A stretch of DNA of 64,000 nucleotides from an uncultured Succiniclasticum sp. (GTDB lineage Bacteria > Bacillota > Negativicutes > Acidaminococcales > Acidaminococcaceae), in assembly GCA_900544275.1 (NCBI GenBank), contig UQUU01000001.1, forward strand, positions 186,001-250,000. Direction: 5' to 3'. Shown one piece after another: positions 53,170 through 61,420 of the stretch. Each line of letters opens with the position of its first letter. The first letter of the stretch is position 1. The translations under genes and the position numbers were made by a program. The notes beneath the pieces were generated by a model. It was not told the origin of the DNA, ran no database searches, and saw only the letters and a program-made list of their open reading frames with translations.

Positions 53170-53222
53170 ATAGTATCCTTTTACGCGCCTATTGTCAACC
53201 AAAATTTTCAACAGGTTAACCA
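53170..53222 (-). promoter_or_regulatory. bioY promoter overlapped by a BirA-type operator
   Basis: On the minus strand TTGACA (53193-53198), 17 nt, TACTAT (53170-53175). The -35 lies inside TTGTCAACC-N13-GGTTAACCA (53192-53222, plus-strand reading), matching the biotin-repressor box TTGTTAACC-N13-GGTTAACAA of Bacillus with few changes. Biotin repression of bioY is inferred. Confidence 0.8.
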
Positions 53223-53440
53223 AAAATGGCAAAAAAATAATGGAAAAGGGAAACATACCTGCCGTGCCCCTTTCACAAAGGCCGAACGAAGGACCCGGGG
53301 CCGCTTTGTTTTCTGCACGGTATTTTTAAATACCACTTTCATGACCATGCAAACATGGTAACTGTGTAGTTTTTTCTTAAAAACTATGATAAAATGCTAC
53401 TGAAATGTGTTGTTCTGATAAAAATACGGAGGTCCTGAAA

Positions 53441-54013
53441 TTGAATCCTACATGGGCAAAACAACTGAAAATCGCTGTTCTCGCAGCCGTCTTTTCTCTT
53501 AGTATGGGAAGTCAAACGATGGGGCTGGCCGCCAGCAATCTGGAACTACAAACGGAATATTTACAACATCGTTTTTTTGGGAAGCGTTATATTGACGACT
53601 ACAATGTGCATGTTTTTCAGAAAGCCCATGAACAGGGCGGAGTGACCATACACAGAGGTCTTACCATTACACGCGCCCACGGTTATACCACAGAAGATGA
53701 TATCCGTCGGGACAGTAATGCCGTTGGTCTGGGGCCGGCTATGATGCTGCGTTGGGAGCGCCCCTTATCCGGCAAAATGTACTGGGATCTGGAAGGCTCT
53801 GTTTCTTTCCTGGCTTATCATAAGGCTTTTCCCGCTCAAGGACGTCCCTGGGGCTTTATGTGGCGCATCGGACCGCGTTTTACGTATAAATATACCTCGC
53901 ATAATTCCATCAGTCTGGGATATATGATGAGTCACCATTCCAATGGAATGAAAACTAAAAACCCGGGGCATAATGCGATTGGGTTTTCGTTGGGCCTGAA
54001 TCACACATTTTGA
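53441..54013 (+). CDS. PagL-like lipid A deacylase / acyloxyacyl hydrolase family
   Basis: A 190-aa outer-membrane beta-barrel candidate. The signal peptide (about 1-30, AVLAAVFSLSMGSQTMGLAA) is followed by alternating beta-strand patterns and the C-terminal HHSNGMKTKNPG segment (about 165-176), matching the H-x-S-N-x-G catalytic His/Ser motif of PagL. The barrel ends on Phe, as outer-membrane proteins do. The Glu of the PagL triad is not obvious; Asn/His occupy its region. TTG 53441 follows GGAGG by 8 nt. This is direct evidence for an LPS-bearing outer membrane. Confidence 0.8.
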   Translation: MNPTWAKQLKIAVLAAVFSLSMGSQTMGLAASNLELQTEYLQHRFFGKRYIDDYNVHVFQKAHEQGGVTIHRGLTITRAHGYTTEDDIRRDSNAVGLGPAMMLRWERPLSGKMYWDLEGSVSFLAYHKAFPAQGRPWGFMWRIGPRFTYKYTSHNSISLGYMMSHHSNGMKTKNPGHNAIGFSLGLNHTF

Positions 54014-54039
54014 TTTATGAAATAAAACGAGGAAACTTT

Positions 54040-54062
54040 AAGGGCAGGTATCCTGCCCTTTT
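54040..54062. terminator. Terminator between convergent genes
   Basis: A 9-bp stem AAGGGCAGG/CCTGCCCTT with a 3-nt loop, followed by TT on the plus strand, between the PagL-like gene and the ZIP gene. Confidence 0.75.
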
Positions 54063-54078
54063 ACGCGAAACTATACTG

Positions 54079-54876
54079 TTATCCCAGCGCCACATCCAGC
54101 GCCATCATCAAGGAAAATCCCACCGCAAAGGCCAACGTACCAATATCAGAGTGTTTCCCCTGGCTCATTTCCGGAATCAGTTCTTCCACCACCACATAGA
54201 GCATTGCCCCGGCGGCAAAACTTAAAAAGTAGGGTAAAAAAGGTACTACATGATGTACCGCTAAAATTGTCAAATAAGCCCCGATCGGCTCAACCACTCC
54301 CGAAAGCACCCCATAAAAAAAGGCTTTTCCGTCGTTTACTCCTTCCGAACGCAAGGGAAGTGAAATAATTGCGCCTTCCGGGAAATTCTGAATAGCGATG
54401 CCTATGGACATAGCCAACGCTGCCGCCGACGTAATGCCATCGGATACGCCATTTGTCTGCGCAGCTAACAGCCCCGCATACACAACACCCACAGCCATTC
54501 CTTCGGGGATGTTATGTAAAGTTACCGCCAGCACCAATTTCCCTACGCGGGAAATAGAACTGGGAGGTCCCTCTGCCTCTGTACTGTCATGGTGCAGATG
54601 GGGAATGAGATGATCCAAAAGCAGCAAAAATAAAATACCTATCCAAAAACCAATGGCAGCCGGCAAAAAAGCCAGCTCTTCCAGCGCTGCAGATTCTTCC
54701 ATAGCAGGGATCAAAAGGCTCCAAATAGAAGCCGCCACCATAACCCCGGCAGCAAACCCCGTAAAAGCTCGATGAATCCGCCAGTTAAGTTCACCTCGCA
54801 CAAAAAACACACAAGCTGCTCCCAATGCAGTACCTAAAAAAGGAATCAACAAGCCCTGTACTATTTCTTTTTCCAT
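54079..54876 (-). CDS. ZIP family metal transporter
   Basis: A 265-aa ZIP permease (divalent metals such as Zn2+). Eight helices with the metal-site motifs HNIPEGMAVG (helix 4, about 120) and NFPEG (helix 5, about 162), plus a His-containing variable loop (HLHHDSTEAEG, about 92-102) and VVEELIPE. Length is normal for bacterial ZupT/GufA-like proteins. ATG 54876 follows a GGGA site. Single-gene unit; metal specificity is not readable. Confidence 0.94.
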   Translation of the reverse strand: MEKEIVQGLLIPFLGTALGAACVFFVRGELNWRIHRAFTGFAAGVMVAASIWSLLIPAMEESAALEELAFLPAAIGFWIGILFLLLLDHLIPHLHHDSTEAEGPPSSISRVGKLVLAVTLHNIPEGMAVGVVYAGLLAAQTNGVSDGITSAAALAMSIGIAIQNFPEGAIISLPLRSEGVNDGKAFFYGVLSGVVEPIGAYLTILAVHHVVPFLPYFLSFAAGAMLYVVVEELIPEMSQGKHSDIGTLAFAVGFSLMMALDVALG

Positions 54877-55093
54877 GGTTCCCTCTTTTTCTTTTAATTA
54901 TGATTACAATTTTTCTATTGTTCCTTTTACAATGAATTACTTTTTCTAAAGTAATTTTTCAATACTATTATAATTCAGCGGGAAATTCTATTACTATGTT
55001 AATTTTTTCAAAGGTCGGAAAAAGAATTCCCAGCCTGAACCTGACATATAAACGCATTATGTTTCAATCAGATATCGTAGAGAAAATCGGTCT

Positions 55094-55486
55094 TTATTTC
55101 GCTACCGCTTTGCGTTTGGCAAAATAATTCCAGATCGTGACAATGGCCGTGGCCGCAATTTTCGCCACCATATAGTGCAATGAGATCTGTTCCACAAAAA
55201 ACCACATGCATGCCTGGTTAATGCCCAGGCCCACAAGGCTGGAAGCAAAAAACAGGATGGCCCGGGTCATCGTCTGATGCCGGGCACCGGGGAAAACATA
55301 TACAACGCACAACCAGTAATTAATTATAACAGAAACAGAAAACGAAAGTGCAGAAGAGTATAAATAGGGGATCCCCGCAAATTCCGTAAACACATATAAT
55401 AAGCCGTAGTCAAGCAGAAACGAGCCGCCACCCACTAATATAAAGCGTCCTATTTCGCTCATTCTCTGACTGCCTAAACTTCTCAT
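55094..55486 (-). CDS. GtrA family membrane protein
   Basis: A 130-aa protein with four transmembrane helices, the GtrA/DPMS fold: GRFILVGGGSFLLDYGLLYVF at the N terminus and IATAIVTIWNYFAKRKAVAK-type end. GtrA proteins are thought to flip undecaprenyl-linked sugars for surface polysaccharides. ATG 55486 follows AAGGATGAG. No glycosyltransferase neighbours it, so its partner is elsewhere. Confidence 0.92.
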   Translation of the reverse strand: MRSLGSQRMSEIGRFILVGGGSFLLDYGLLYVFTEFAGIPYLYSSALSFSVSVIINYWLCVVYVFPGARHQTMTRAILFFASSLVGLGINQACMWFFVEQISLHYMVAKIAATAIVTIWNYFAKRKAVAK

Positions 55487-55718
55487 ATACTCATCCTTTT
55501 TAAATATTTGTGCAGTAATAGAATCATCCTTTTTAATTATTCTATCACAAAATATAATTTTCCGCCTCTTTTTGACGCTCAAGAGTGAACTCCGCTTTTG
55601 CTGTTAAAGTCAAGTTAACGCTACACATTTTGCTTTTTTACCATTTTATGTCATGTTAAACGCCATTTAACAAGGACAAATCTCACGAAAAAAGAAGAAA
55701 CAAGAAGAAAAACAAAAA

Positions 55719-55744
55719 CCACGCAAGTCCGAAAACTTACGTGG
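55719..55744 (-). terminator. Terminator after tRNA-Arg
   Basis: Ten-base arms with one mismatch (55719-55728 with 55735-55744), followed on the minus strand by TTTTTGTTTTTC. Confidence 0.88.
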
Positions 55745-55756
55745 CTGGTTTTCAAT

Positions 55757-55833
<77 letters not shown>

Positions 55834-55861
55834 ACATGCGCCGTTTTTCAACAGCAAAGCA

Positions 55862-55890
55862 ATTATAACTAAAATATTTAGTGTTGTCAA
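55862..55890 (-). promoter_or_regulatory. tRNA-Arg promoter
   Basis: Perfect TTGACA (55885-55890), 17 nt, perfect TATAAT (55862-55867) on the minus strand. The spacer is an inverted repeat ACTAAA-ATA-TTTAGT (55868-55882). Confidence 0.9.
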
Positions 55891-55997
55891 TAGTTTATTT
55901 CTGTTTCATATTATGCTGGAGAGAATTTTCTCTTCCATCGGTAAGTTACTTTATATTGGGAAAAATAATCCAGCGATTCACCTGTTTCGTTCGATCC

Positions 55998-56699
55998 TTA
56001 CCGAATCTTTACGGGGGTAAAATTTTGCGTATCACAGGAAACCAGCTTATAGAGGCAGCCATCCCTTTCTCCTTCAAAGATGGAAGCGGCTCCTTCAGCC
56101 CCATGAATGTGACCGAACACACAGGTTCTGACGCTATATTCATCAATCAGGTCTTTAAACACAGAGTCCTCCTCCCGGGAGTAAAACGGCGGATAATGCA
56201 GCGCCAGAATCACATCCGTATAGCCTGCCATTCGTGCCGCCTCTAACGAAGCCCGAAGGCGCAGTTCTTCATGGCGCAAGATCTTTCCGTCAATGTCTTC
56301 TTTATACCCCTCACAAGCCGCTGTCAGCCAGCCACGGGAGCCGCAAACCGCAAATTCTCCTGCCCCATAAAAATTATTGTGTAAAAAGAAAAACTGATCG
56401 TCCGTAGCCTTTTGCATTTTTTTCAGACCGGTCCACCAATAGTCATGATTACCACGCAGGATCACCTTTTTCCCGGGCAGGGCGGCAACGGACTGTAAAT
56501 CCTCCGTCACGGCTTCCCCCAGCTTCATGGCCCAGGAAGTATCGCCGCACAAAAGTACCAGATCTTCTTCAGAAACTATTTCGCGCCAGTTTTTAATTAT
56601 TTTTTTTCGGTGATCAGCCCAATGTGTTCCAAAAACGCTCATCGGTTTGCGTTCCGGAACACCGGAAAAATGCAGATCACCTATGGCATAAATGTGCAT
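55998..56699 (-). CDS. Metallophosphoesterase
   Basis: A 233-aa calcineurin-like phosphoesterase. Metal-site motifs GDLH (about 7-10), CGDTSW (about 51), RGNHDYWW (about 83), HYPP (about 168) and GHIHGAE (about 195) are all present and ordered as in the family. Substrate unknown. ATG 56699 follows GAGGAAA; an upstream extension is discarded. Confidence 0.92.
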   Translation of the reverse strand: MHIYAIGDLHFSGVPERKPMSVFGTHWADHRKKIIKNWREIVSEEDLVLLCGDTSWAMKLGEAVTEDLQSVAALPGKKVILRGNHDYWWTGLKKMQKATDDQFFFLHNNFYGAGEFAVCGSRGWLTAACEGYKEDIDGKILRHEELRLRASLEAARMAGYTDVILALHYPPFYSREEDSVFKDLIDEYSVRTCVFGHIHGAEGAASIFEGERDGCLYKLVSCDTQNFTPVKIR

Positions 56700-56798
56700 G
56701 AAATTTCCTCGACACGACGTAAAAGCAGGCAAGAAATTGATCTTTTCTCTCTCACCCTGCAAACACGTTTACTTCACGATCGTCCTCTATATTACTAT

Positions 56799-56880
56799 CC
56801 ATAACTTGCGTATTTCCATAACTTACGTAACTTTCCTTAACTGACGTACCCCACTAACTTACATACTTACTTAACTTAGT
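56799..56880. repeat. Degenerate short direct repeats
   Basis: About five imperfect copies of CCATAACTTACGTATTT-like units (17-19 nt): 56799-56815, 56816-56834, 56835-56850, 56851-56870 and 56871-56880. The shared core is TAACTTACGTA. They lie upstream of the metallophosphoesterase gene on its 5' side. Confidence 0.6.
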
Positions 56881-57025
56881 ATCTATGCTTCATTACGAAT
56901 AACTTTTTAGCGTATTTACTTTATTTTACCATAGCCGGGAATAACAGCAACTCCACTTTTTCAGCGGTATTTACACCTTGGCGGATTGTTCACAATTTTG
57001 TTGCAAACTGGTCAAAGGTTTTATG

Positions 57026-57260
57026 TATAATAAAGGCGGTCCGGCAGAGATGCCTGTCCGGTTCCCTCTCGATAATTTTGCTTTAGTCTCACCTTCACGC
57101 AGCAGACAAATGAAGTACAGCGTGTAGCATCTTTCACGCTGCGGGATCACCCTGGTTTATCACTGCGTGTCGGAGTCGATTCAGTATCGCTGACGCAATC
57201 AGGCTTTACCCGAAGCAGACAACGACTCCCACAGATGTGTAAATTTTAAAGCGGAAACAT
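57026..57260. other. Structured intergenic region, unassigned
   Basis: This is the main part of a 570-nt gene-free gap. It has a TATAAT (57026-57031) with a weak -35 (TTGCAA, 19-nt spacer), then many short arms: CAGCGTG/CACGCTG (about 57118-57141), CACGC/GCGTG around a GGGATCACCC core, and GGAGTCG/CGACTCC (57172-57178 with 57222-57228). It could be a small RNA on the plus strand. I do not recognise 6S, tmRNA, SRP or RNase P motifs. Confidence 0.35.
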
Positions 57261-57269
57261 GGGCCCGTT

Positions 57270-57713
57270 TTACATAGTATCCGTATCAAACAATAACGTG
57301 ACCGGCCCGTCGTTAACGGAAGCCACTTGCATTTCTGCGCCGAATTCGCCGTGTTCTACAGAGAATCCCCGGCTTATGCAGGCACCCAAAAATTTTTCAT
57401 AAAGTTCTTTTGCCAGCTTGGGGTTCGCAGCATGCGAAAATCCCGGGCGTCTTTTTTTTAAATCAGCATACAACGTAAACTGCGAGATAATAAGTAACTG
57501 CCCTCCGACTTGTGCCAGACTTAAATTCATTTTTCCAGCTTCATCCTCAAACACACGGCAATTACAAATCTTCTCCGCCAGTTTTTCAACCAACGCTTCC
57601 GTGTCTTCCGGGCCAATGCCCAGTAAGACAAGGAAGCCGTTATTTATTCTGCCGCAAAGTTTTTCTTCAATCGTGACCGAAGCTTCGCTCACTCTCGTGA
57701 CTACTGCTCGCAT
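57270..57713 (-). CDS. dtd: D-aminoacyl-tRNA deacylase
   Basis: Removes D-amino acids from tRNA (147 aa). Both active-site motifs are visible: SQFTLYAD (about 78-85) and NDGPVTLLFD near the C terminus (the NxGPVT motif). ATG 57713 follows AAGGGA; a longer frame lacks a ribosome-binding site. In many Firmicutes it follows relA, which is not present here. Its 3' side faces the structured region. Confidence 0.96.
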   Translation of the reverse strand: MRAVVTRVSEASVTIEEKLCGRINNGFLVLLGIGPEDTEALVEKLAEKICNCRVFEDEAGKMNLSLAQVGGQLLIISQFTLYADLKKRRPGFSHAANPKLAKELYEKFLGACISRGFSVEHGEFGAEMQVASVNDGPVTLLFDTDTM

Positions 57714-57908
57714 AATTGTCCCTTTCTTCCCTCCCTCTGCGTTTTCAGGGGAAGCCATTCCAGTTTTGCAATTTCCTTTTTCAGGCTTTCCACCCCTGCG
57801 TTTTCAGAAGAAAAGCCAACGCACGCAAGGTGTTTTTCAAAATGTTGGCGCCTGTCTTTTCCCTGCAACTAAATAGCAGAGAAAAGCACCTGATGCCTAA
57901 TATTGCGA

Positions 57909-59288
57909 TTATTGGATCCCCGGGATTTTCGGCAAACGATCCATGCTGACCTGCAACTCTTCATCTGTGGGGACATAGTCATTTAATGCGCCGCTTCGAT
58001 ACGATTCATAAGCTTTCATATCAAAGAAACCGGTTCCCGTCAGGCCAAAGAGGATCGTCCGGCTCACACCTTCTTCTTTGCAGCGTTTTGCTTCTTCCAA
58101 CGCGCCCCAGATCGCATGAGCCGACTCCGGCGCCGGAAGAATGCTCTCATATTTGGCAAAAAATACCGCCGCATCAAAAATCTGCGTTTGACGCACAGAC
58201 CGGGCCTCCATGTAACCGTCATGATAAAGTTTCGACAGGATGGGAGCCATGCCATGATACCGGAGACCGCCTGCATGAATGGGCGAAGGTGTAAAAGTAC
58301 AGCCCAGGGTATACATTTTCGCCATAGGCGTAATTTTACCCGTATCACAGAAGTCATAGGCGTAACGTCCCCGGGTCAGGGAAGGACAGGAGGAAGGTTC
58401 TATCGCCACCAGTCGCAAATCAGCCTTACCAAGGATCTTATCCCGGGCAAAAGGAGCGATCAGCCCACCAAGATTAGAACCGCCGCCGGCACAGCCGATC
58501 ACCACATCCGGATACTCGCCCAGTATCTCCATCGCTTTCGCGCTTTCCAGACCGATGATAGATTGATGCAGAAGTACCTGATTAAGAACCGAGCCCAATA
58601 CATACCTGATATTGTCCCCGGTCACGGCTTTTTCCACCGCTTCCGAAACAGCGCAGCCAAGACTGCCCGGATTATCCGGATTTTCGGCCAGAATTTTACG
58701 TCCCGCCTCGGTGAGATTACTGGGACTGGCGTGCACACTGGCGCCAAATGTTTCCATAATGGCTTTGCGGAAAGGTTTCTGTTCATAAGAAGTCTTGACC
58801 ATAAATACTTCCAGCGGCAGTCCAAAATAACAGCAGGCCTCTGCCAGCGCTGTCCCCCACTGCCCCGCGCCGGTTTCCGTCGTAACCCCTTTCAGCCCCT
58901 GCTTTTTCGCATAATAGGCCTGTGCAATCGCGCTGTTCAGTTTATGACTGCCTGAGGTGTTATTGCCTTCAAATTTATAATAAATTTTAGCCGGCGTATC
59001 CAATGCTTTTTCCAGATTATAAGCACGGCATAAGGGGGATGGGCGGTAATTCCGATACATTTCCAGAATCTCTTCCGGGATCGGATACTCCACCGTACCA
59101 TTATCCAGCTCCTGATGCGCCAGTTCTCTACAGAATACAGGGTAGAGCTCTTCTTCTGTCACCGGTTTGCCTGTGGCCGAATTCAACATAGGTTCCGGTT
59201 TTTCTTTCATATCCGCCCGTAGATTATACCAGGTAACGGGAATCTGCTCCTCGGTTAAATATAGTCTGTGCGGCACTTTATTTACCAT
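57909..59288 (-). CDS. trpB: TrpB2-type tryptophan synthase beta subunit
   Basis: A 459-aa PLP enzyme, longer than TrpB1 (about 400 aa). The PLP-lysine is in NTSGSHKLNSA (about 115), the ETGAGQWGTALA and CAGGGSNLGG phosphate-binding stretches follow. The N-terminal extension and lack of a trpA neighbour mark the TrpB2 group, which can condense indole with serine alone. ATG 59288 follows AAGGAGG. A T-box leader with terminator controls it, and the apparent longer frame upstream is that leader. Confidence 0.93.
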   Translation of the reverse strand: MVNKVPHRLYLTEEQIPVTWYNLRADMKEKPEPMLNSATGKPVTEEELYPVFCRELAHQELDNGTVEYPIPEEILEMYRNYRPSPLCRAYNLEKALDTPAKIYYKFEGNNTSGSHKLNSAIAQAYYAKKQGLKGVTTETGAGQWGTALAEACCYFGLPLEVFMVKTSYEQKPFRKAIMETFGASVHASPSNLTEAGRKILAENPDNPGSLGCAVSEAVEKAVTGDNIRYVLGSVLNQVLLHQSIIGLESAKAMEILGEYPDVVIGCAGGGSNLGGLIAPFARDKILGKADLRLVAIEPSSCPSLTRGRYAYDFCDTGKITPMAKMYTLGCTFTPSPIHAGGLRYHGMAPILSKLYHDGYMEARSVRQTQIFDAAVFFAKYESILPAPESAHAIWGALEEAKRCKEEGVSRTILFGLTGTGFFDMKAYESYRSGALNDYVPTDEELQVSMDRLPKIPGIQ

Positions 59289-59310
59289 AATATAGTCCTC
59301 CTTACATAAT

Positions 59311-59559
59311 AAAAAAGCTTTTGCCCCATTACTGAGACAAAAGCATGCTTCTGCGGTACCACTCATCTTGACGTAACACGTCCACTTATCAAGCTTCCCT
59401 GGTAACGGGGGAAGAGCCCGTCGGCTGCTACTTGTTTCGTTCCGCCCTCCGAAGTCCATTCAGCAGTCTGTTCCCATTGCATTCCCATCATCTGCAACTC
59501 TCTTGGGGGAATCTGCGAACTGCCTACTCTTCTTCCTCATCGGTTTCTTTATCAAGTTA
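59311..59559 (-). promoter_or_regulatory. T-box leader (probably tRNA-Trp)
   Basis: On the minus strand a GA-rich Stem I, then the T-box core GAGTGGTACCGCAG (about 59351-59364), then a terminator: GCTTTTGTCTC-type arm paired with GGGGCAAAAGC (59317-59344) and TTTTTT (59311-59316). A TGG in the AATGGGAAC segment of the 3' side of Stem I is the likely specifier, which fits trpB. The promoter is TTGACA (59588-59593), 16 nt, TACAAT (59566-59571). Uncharged tRNA should turn the gene on. Confidence 0.88.
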
Positions 59560-59670
59560 AAACTAATTGTACCCGATTCCTTTTGGTTGTCAAGAGGATT
59601 GATTCATTTTTGTTTTATTTTTATTTATTTTAGATAAATTTGTAACATTCATTACGTACAACCGGAAAAA

Positions 59671-59946
59671 TCAAGACATATTGGCAAAACGTTCCACTGC
59701 CTTGGTAAAGTTCTTAATTGTCCGATCCACATCGCCATGCTGAATTCCTTCACGCACACAATGATTAATATGCCCTTCCAGCACAACCTGTCCACAACGA
59801 TGCAGCGCTGATTTCGCCGCGTTGATCTGAGCCAGGATGTCTTCACAGGGCACGTCTTCCCCCACCATCCGGTCGATTGCCTGAATCTGTCCCATGATTT
59901 TTTTCAGACGTTTATGTAAATTTTCTTCATCCATGCATTGAATCAT
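59671..59946 (-). CDS. csoR: CsoR-type copper-sensing repressor
   Basis: A 91-aa DUF156 (CsoR/RcnR/FrmR) helical repressor. The metal-site fingerprint is C34, H59, C63, the Cu(I) set of CsoR; RcnR has His at the third position. ATG 59946 follows GGAGG by 7 nt. No copper ATPase or chaperone lies beside it, so its target is elsewhere or it autoregulates. Confidence 0.9.
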   Translation of the reverse strand: MIQCMDEENLHKRLKKIMGQIQAIDRMVGEDVPCEDILAQINAAKSALHRCGQVVLEGHINHCVREGIQHGDVDRTIKNFTKAVERFANMS

Positions 59947-60127
59947 TGGTTTTCCTCCAAAAAGCACTTCTCCACATGTTGATTTTAGTGTTTGCTTACC
60001 CATGTTCTTTTATGCATATTTTCATAGGTACTATTGCTATCATATTTTGTCTCTTCGGATTTGTCAATGAAACTGCCGACGGTTCACAATTATTTTGATT
60101 ATTGGCAATCGTCCTTTCTTGATCCGG

Positions 60128-60961
60128 TTATTTCCAGCCGACAGCAATACTGCCTTTAAAATGTTCGTTGATAAACTTTTCATTTTCCGCCGACTGATAA
60201 ATCTTCTTTAATTGCGCAATACGGGGATCATTCACGCTTTTTTCCGTAGTGACAAAAATATTGACAAAAGGATTGTCCGCATTCTCCATTAAAAGCGAGT
60301 CATGCACAGGATTTAATCCGGCGGGCAACGCATAGTTCGCATTTACACATGCCGCTGTCACATCGTTCATACTGCGGGGAATACTTGCCGCATCCAGTTC
60401 CTGAAATTTAAAGTTATGTTTGTTTTCCACCACATCTTTCAGGCTGGTAACAGGGTTCTTTTTATCTTTTACCCTGATCAGACCGGCGCTGTCCAACATC
60501 AACAATGCACGACCGCCGTTTGACGGATCATTGGGAATGGCAATCGTCGCCCCGTCCGGGACTGTTTCCCCCTTTTTCACCTTGGCAGAATAAAGAGCCA
60601 TCGGGAAATTCACCGTCTTAAAAACTTCTTTCAAGGTGAACTTCGGCTCCTTTTTCAAAGTCGCGGCCAAATACGGCGCATGCTGCATGCTATTGGCGAA
60701 AAGTTCTCCCTGGTTTAAAGCTACGTTAGGCGTCACGTAATCATTGAACTCCACTACTTCAATGGGGAGTCCTTCCTTGGCAGCCAGTTTCTTTACATTA
60801 TCCATGATTTCTGCATGCGGTCCTGCTGTCACACCTATCTTAACCGGTTTATCCGCCGCAGGCGCCTTGCCTTTATCCTTCGGTTCCGCTCCGCCGCAAC
60901 CGATCAAACTGGCAGTCAGAGCCACTGTTGCCGCTAGCACTAAAAGTTTTTTTACTATCAT
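60128..60961 (-). CDS. metQ: MetQ-like methionine ABC transporter lipoprotein
   Basis: A 277-aa substrate-binding lipoprotein of the NlpA family. The lipobox LIGC gives C22 as the lipidation site. PVKIGVTAGPHAEIMDNVKK and FNDYVTPNVALNQGELFANSMQH-type segments are characteristic. metN and metI are not adjacent, so it is an orphan binding protein here. A promoter lies upstream; I see no S-box riboswitch. Confidence 0.92.
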   Translation of the reverse strand: MIVKKLLVLAATVALTASLIGCGGAEPKDKGKAPAADKPVKIGVTAGPHAEIMDNVKKLAAKEGLPIEVVEFNDYVTPNVALNQGELFANSMQHAPYLAATLKKEPKFTLKEVFKTVNFPMALYSAKVKKGETVPDGATIAIPNDPSNGGRALLMLDSAGLIRVKDKKNPVTSLKDVVENKHNFKFQELDAASIPRSMNDVTAACVNANYALPAGLNPVHDSLLMENADNPFVNIFVTTEKSVNDPRIAQLKKIYQSAENEKFINEHFKGSIAVGWK

Positions 60962-61035
60962 TGTTTTCCCCTCTTCCTCTCTGCGTTATGCATTCCTACT
61001 AAAATAATATAAAATGGCGTTTTCAATTATGTTCT

Positions 61036-61063
61036 ATTATAGGGATGTCTGCCTTTCTGTCAA
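61036..61063 (-). promoter_or_regulatory. metQ promoter
   Basis: TTGACA (61058-61063), 16 nt, TATAAT (61036-61041) on the minus strand. Confidence 0.8.
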
Positions 61064-61342
61064 TAAAATCTTACATTTGCGTAATTAAATTATTTTTATA
61101 TCGAAAATATTGTATACAATTTTACAAAGCGACTGCAAATTTTACACGTTTTTCTAAATCAACCGAAGGGTACTATGCTATAATATAGACAATACCAAAG
61201 TTGCACATTCGTTGACTTTTTCCGCAGCAATAAAAATGGTGGCGAAGTTGAAACGAAAGCGATGTAGAAAATGGCAGAGATCAATGGCCCGGTTTAATGG
61301 TTTCATTTAAAGGAAAGCAACAGCTTATGAAAATAGTTTAGC

Positions 61343-61414
61343 AGCTGCTTAACAGATAGTATATGCAGCTGCTTGACAGACATTATATGCATTTACTTGA
61401 CAGACAGAGGAGAG
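61343..61414 (+). repeat. Three 24-bp tandem repeats in a 5' leader
   Basis: Units at 61343-61366, 61367-61390 and 61391-61414, plus a poorer copy at 61319-61342. Core of each is CTGCTTGACAGA...TATATGC; the third has drifted into GACAGAGGAGAG, giving the ribosome-binding site of the gene at 61421. An extended -10 (TGC-TATAAT, 61176-61184) lies about 160 nt upstream. The units also encode (M)QLLDR-like codons in an overlapping short frame. Confidence 0.85.
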
Positions 61415-61420
61415 ATTATT

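Noticed and set aside
60962..61130. SAM (S-box) riboswitch before metQ
   Set aside because: No S-box core motif or terminator pair; only a simple promoter is visible.
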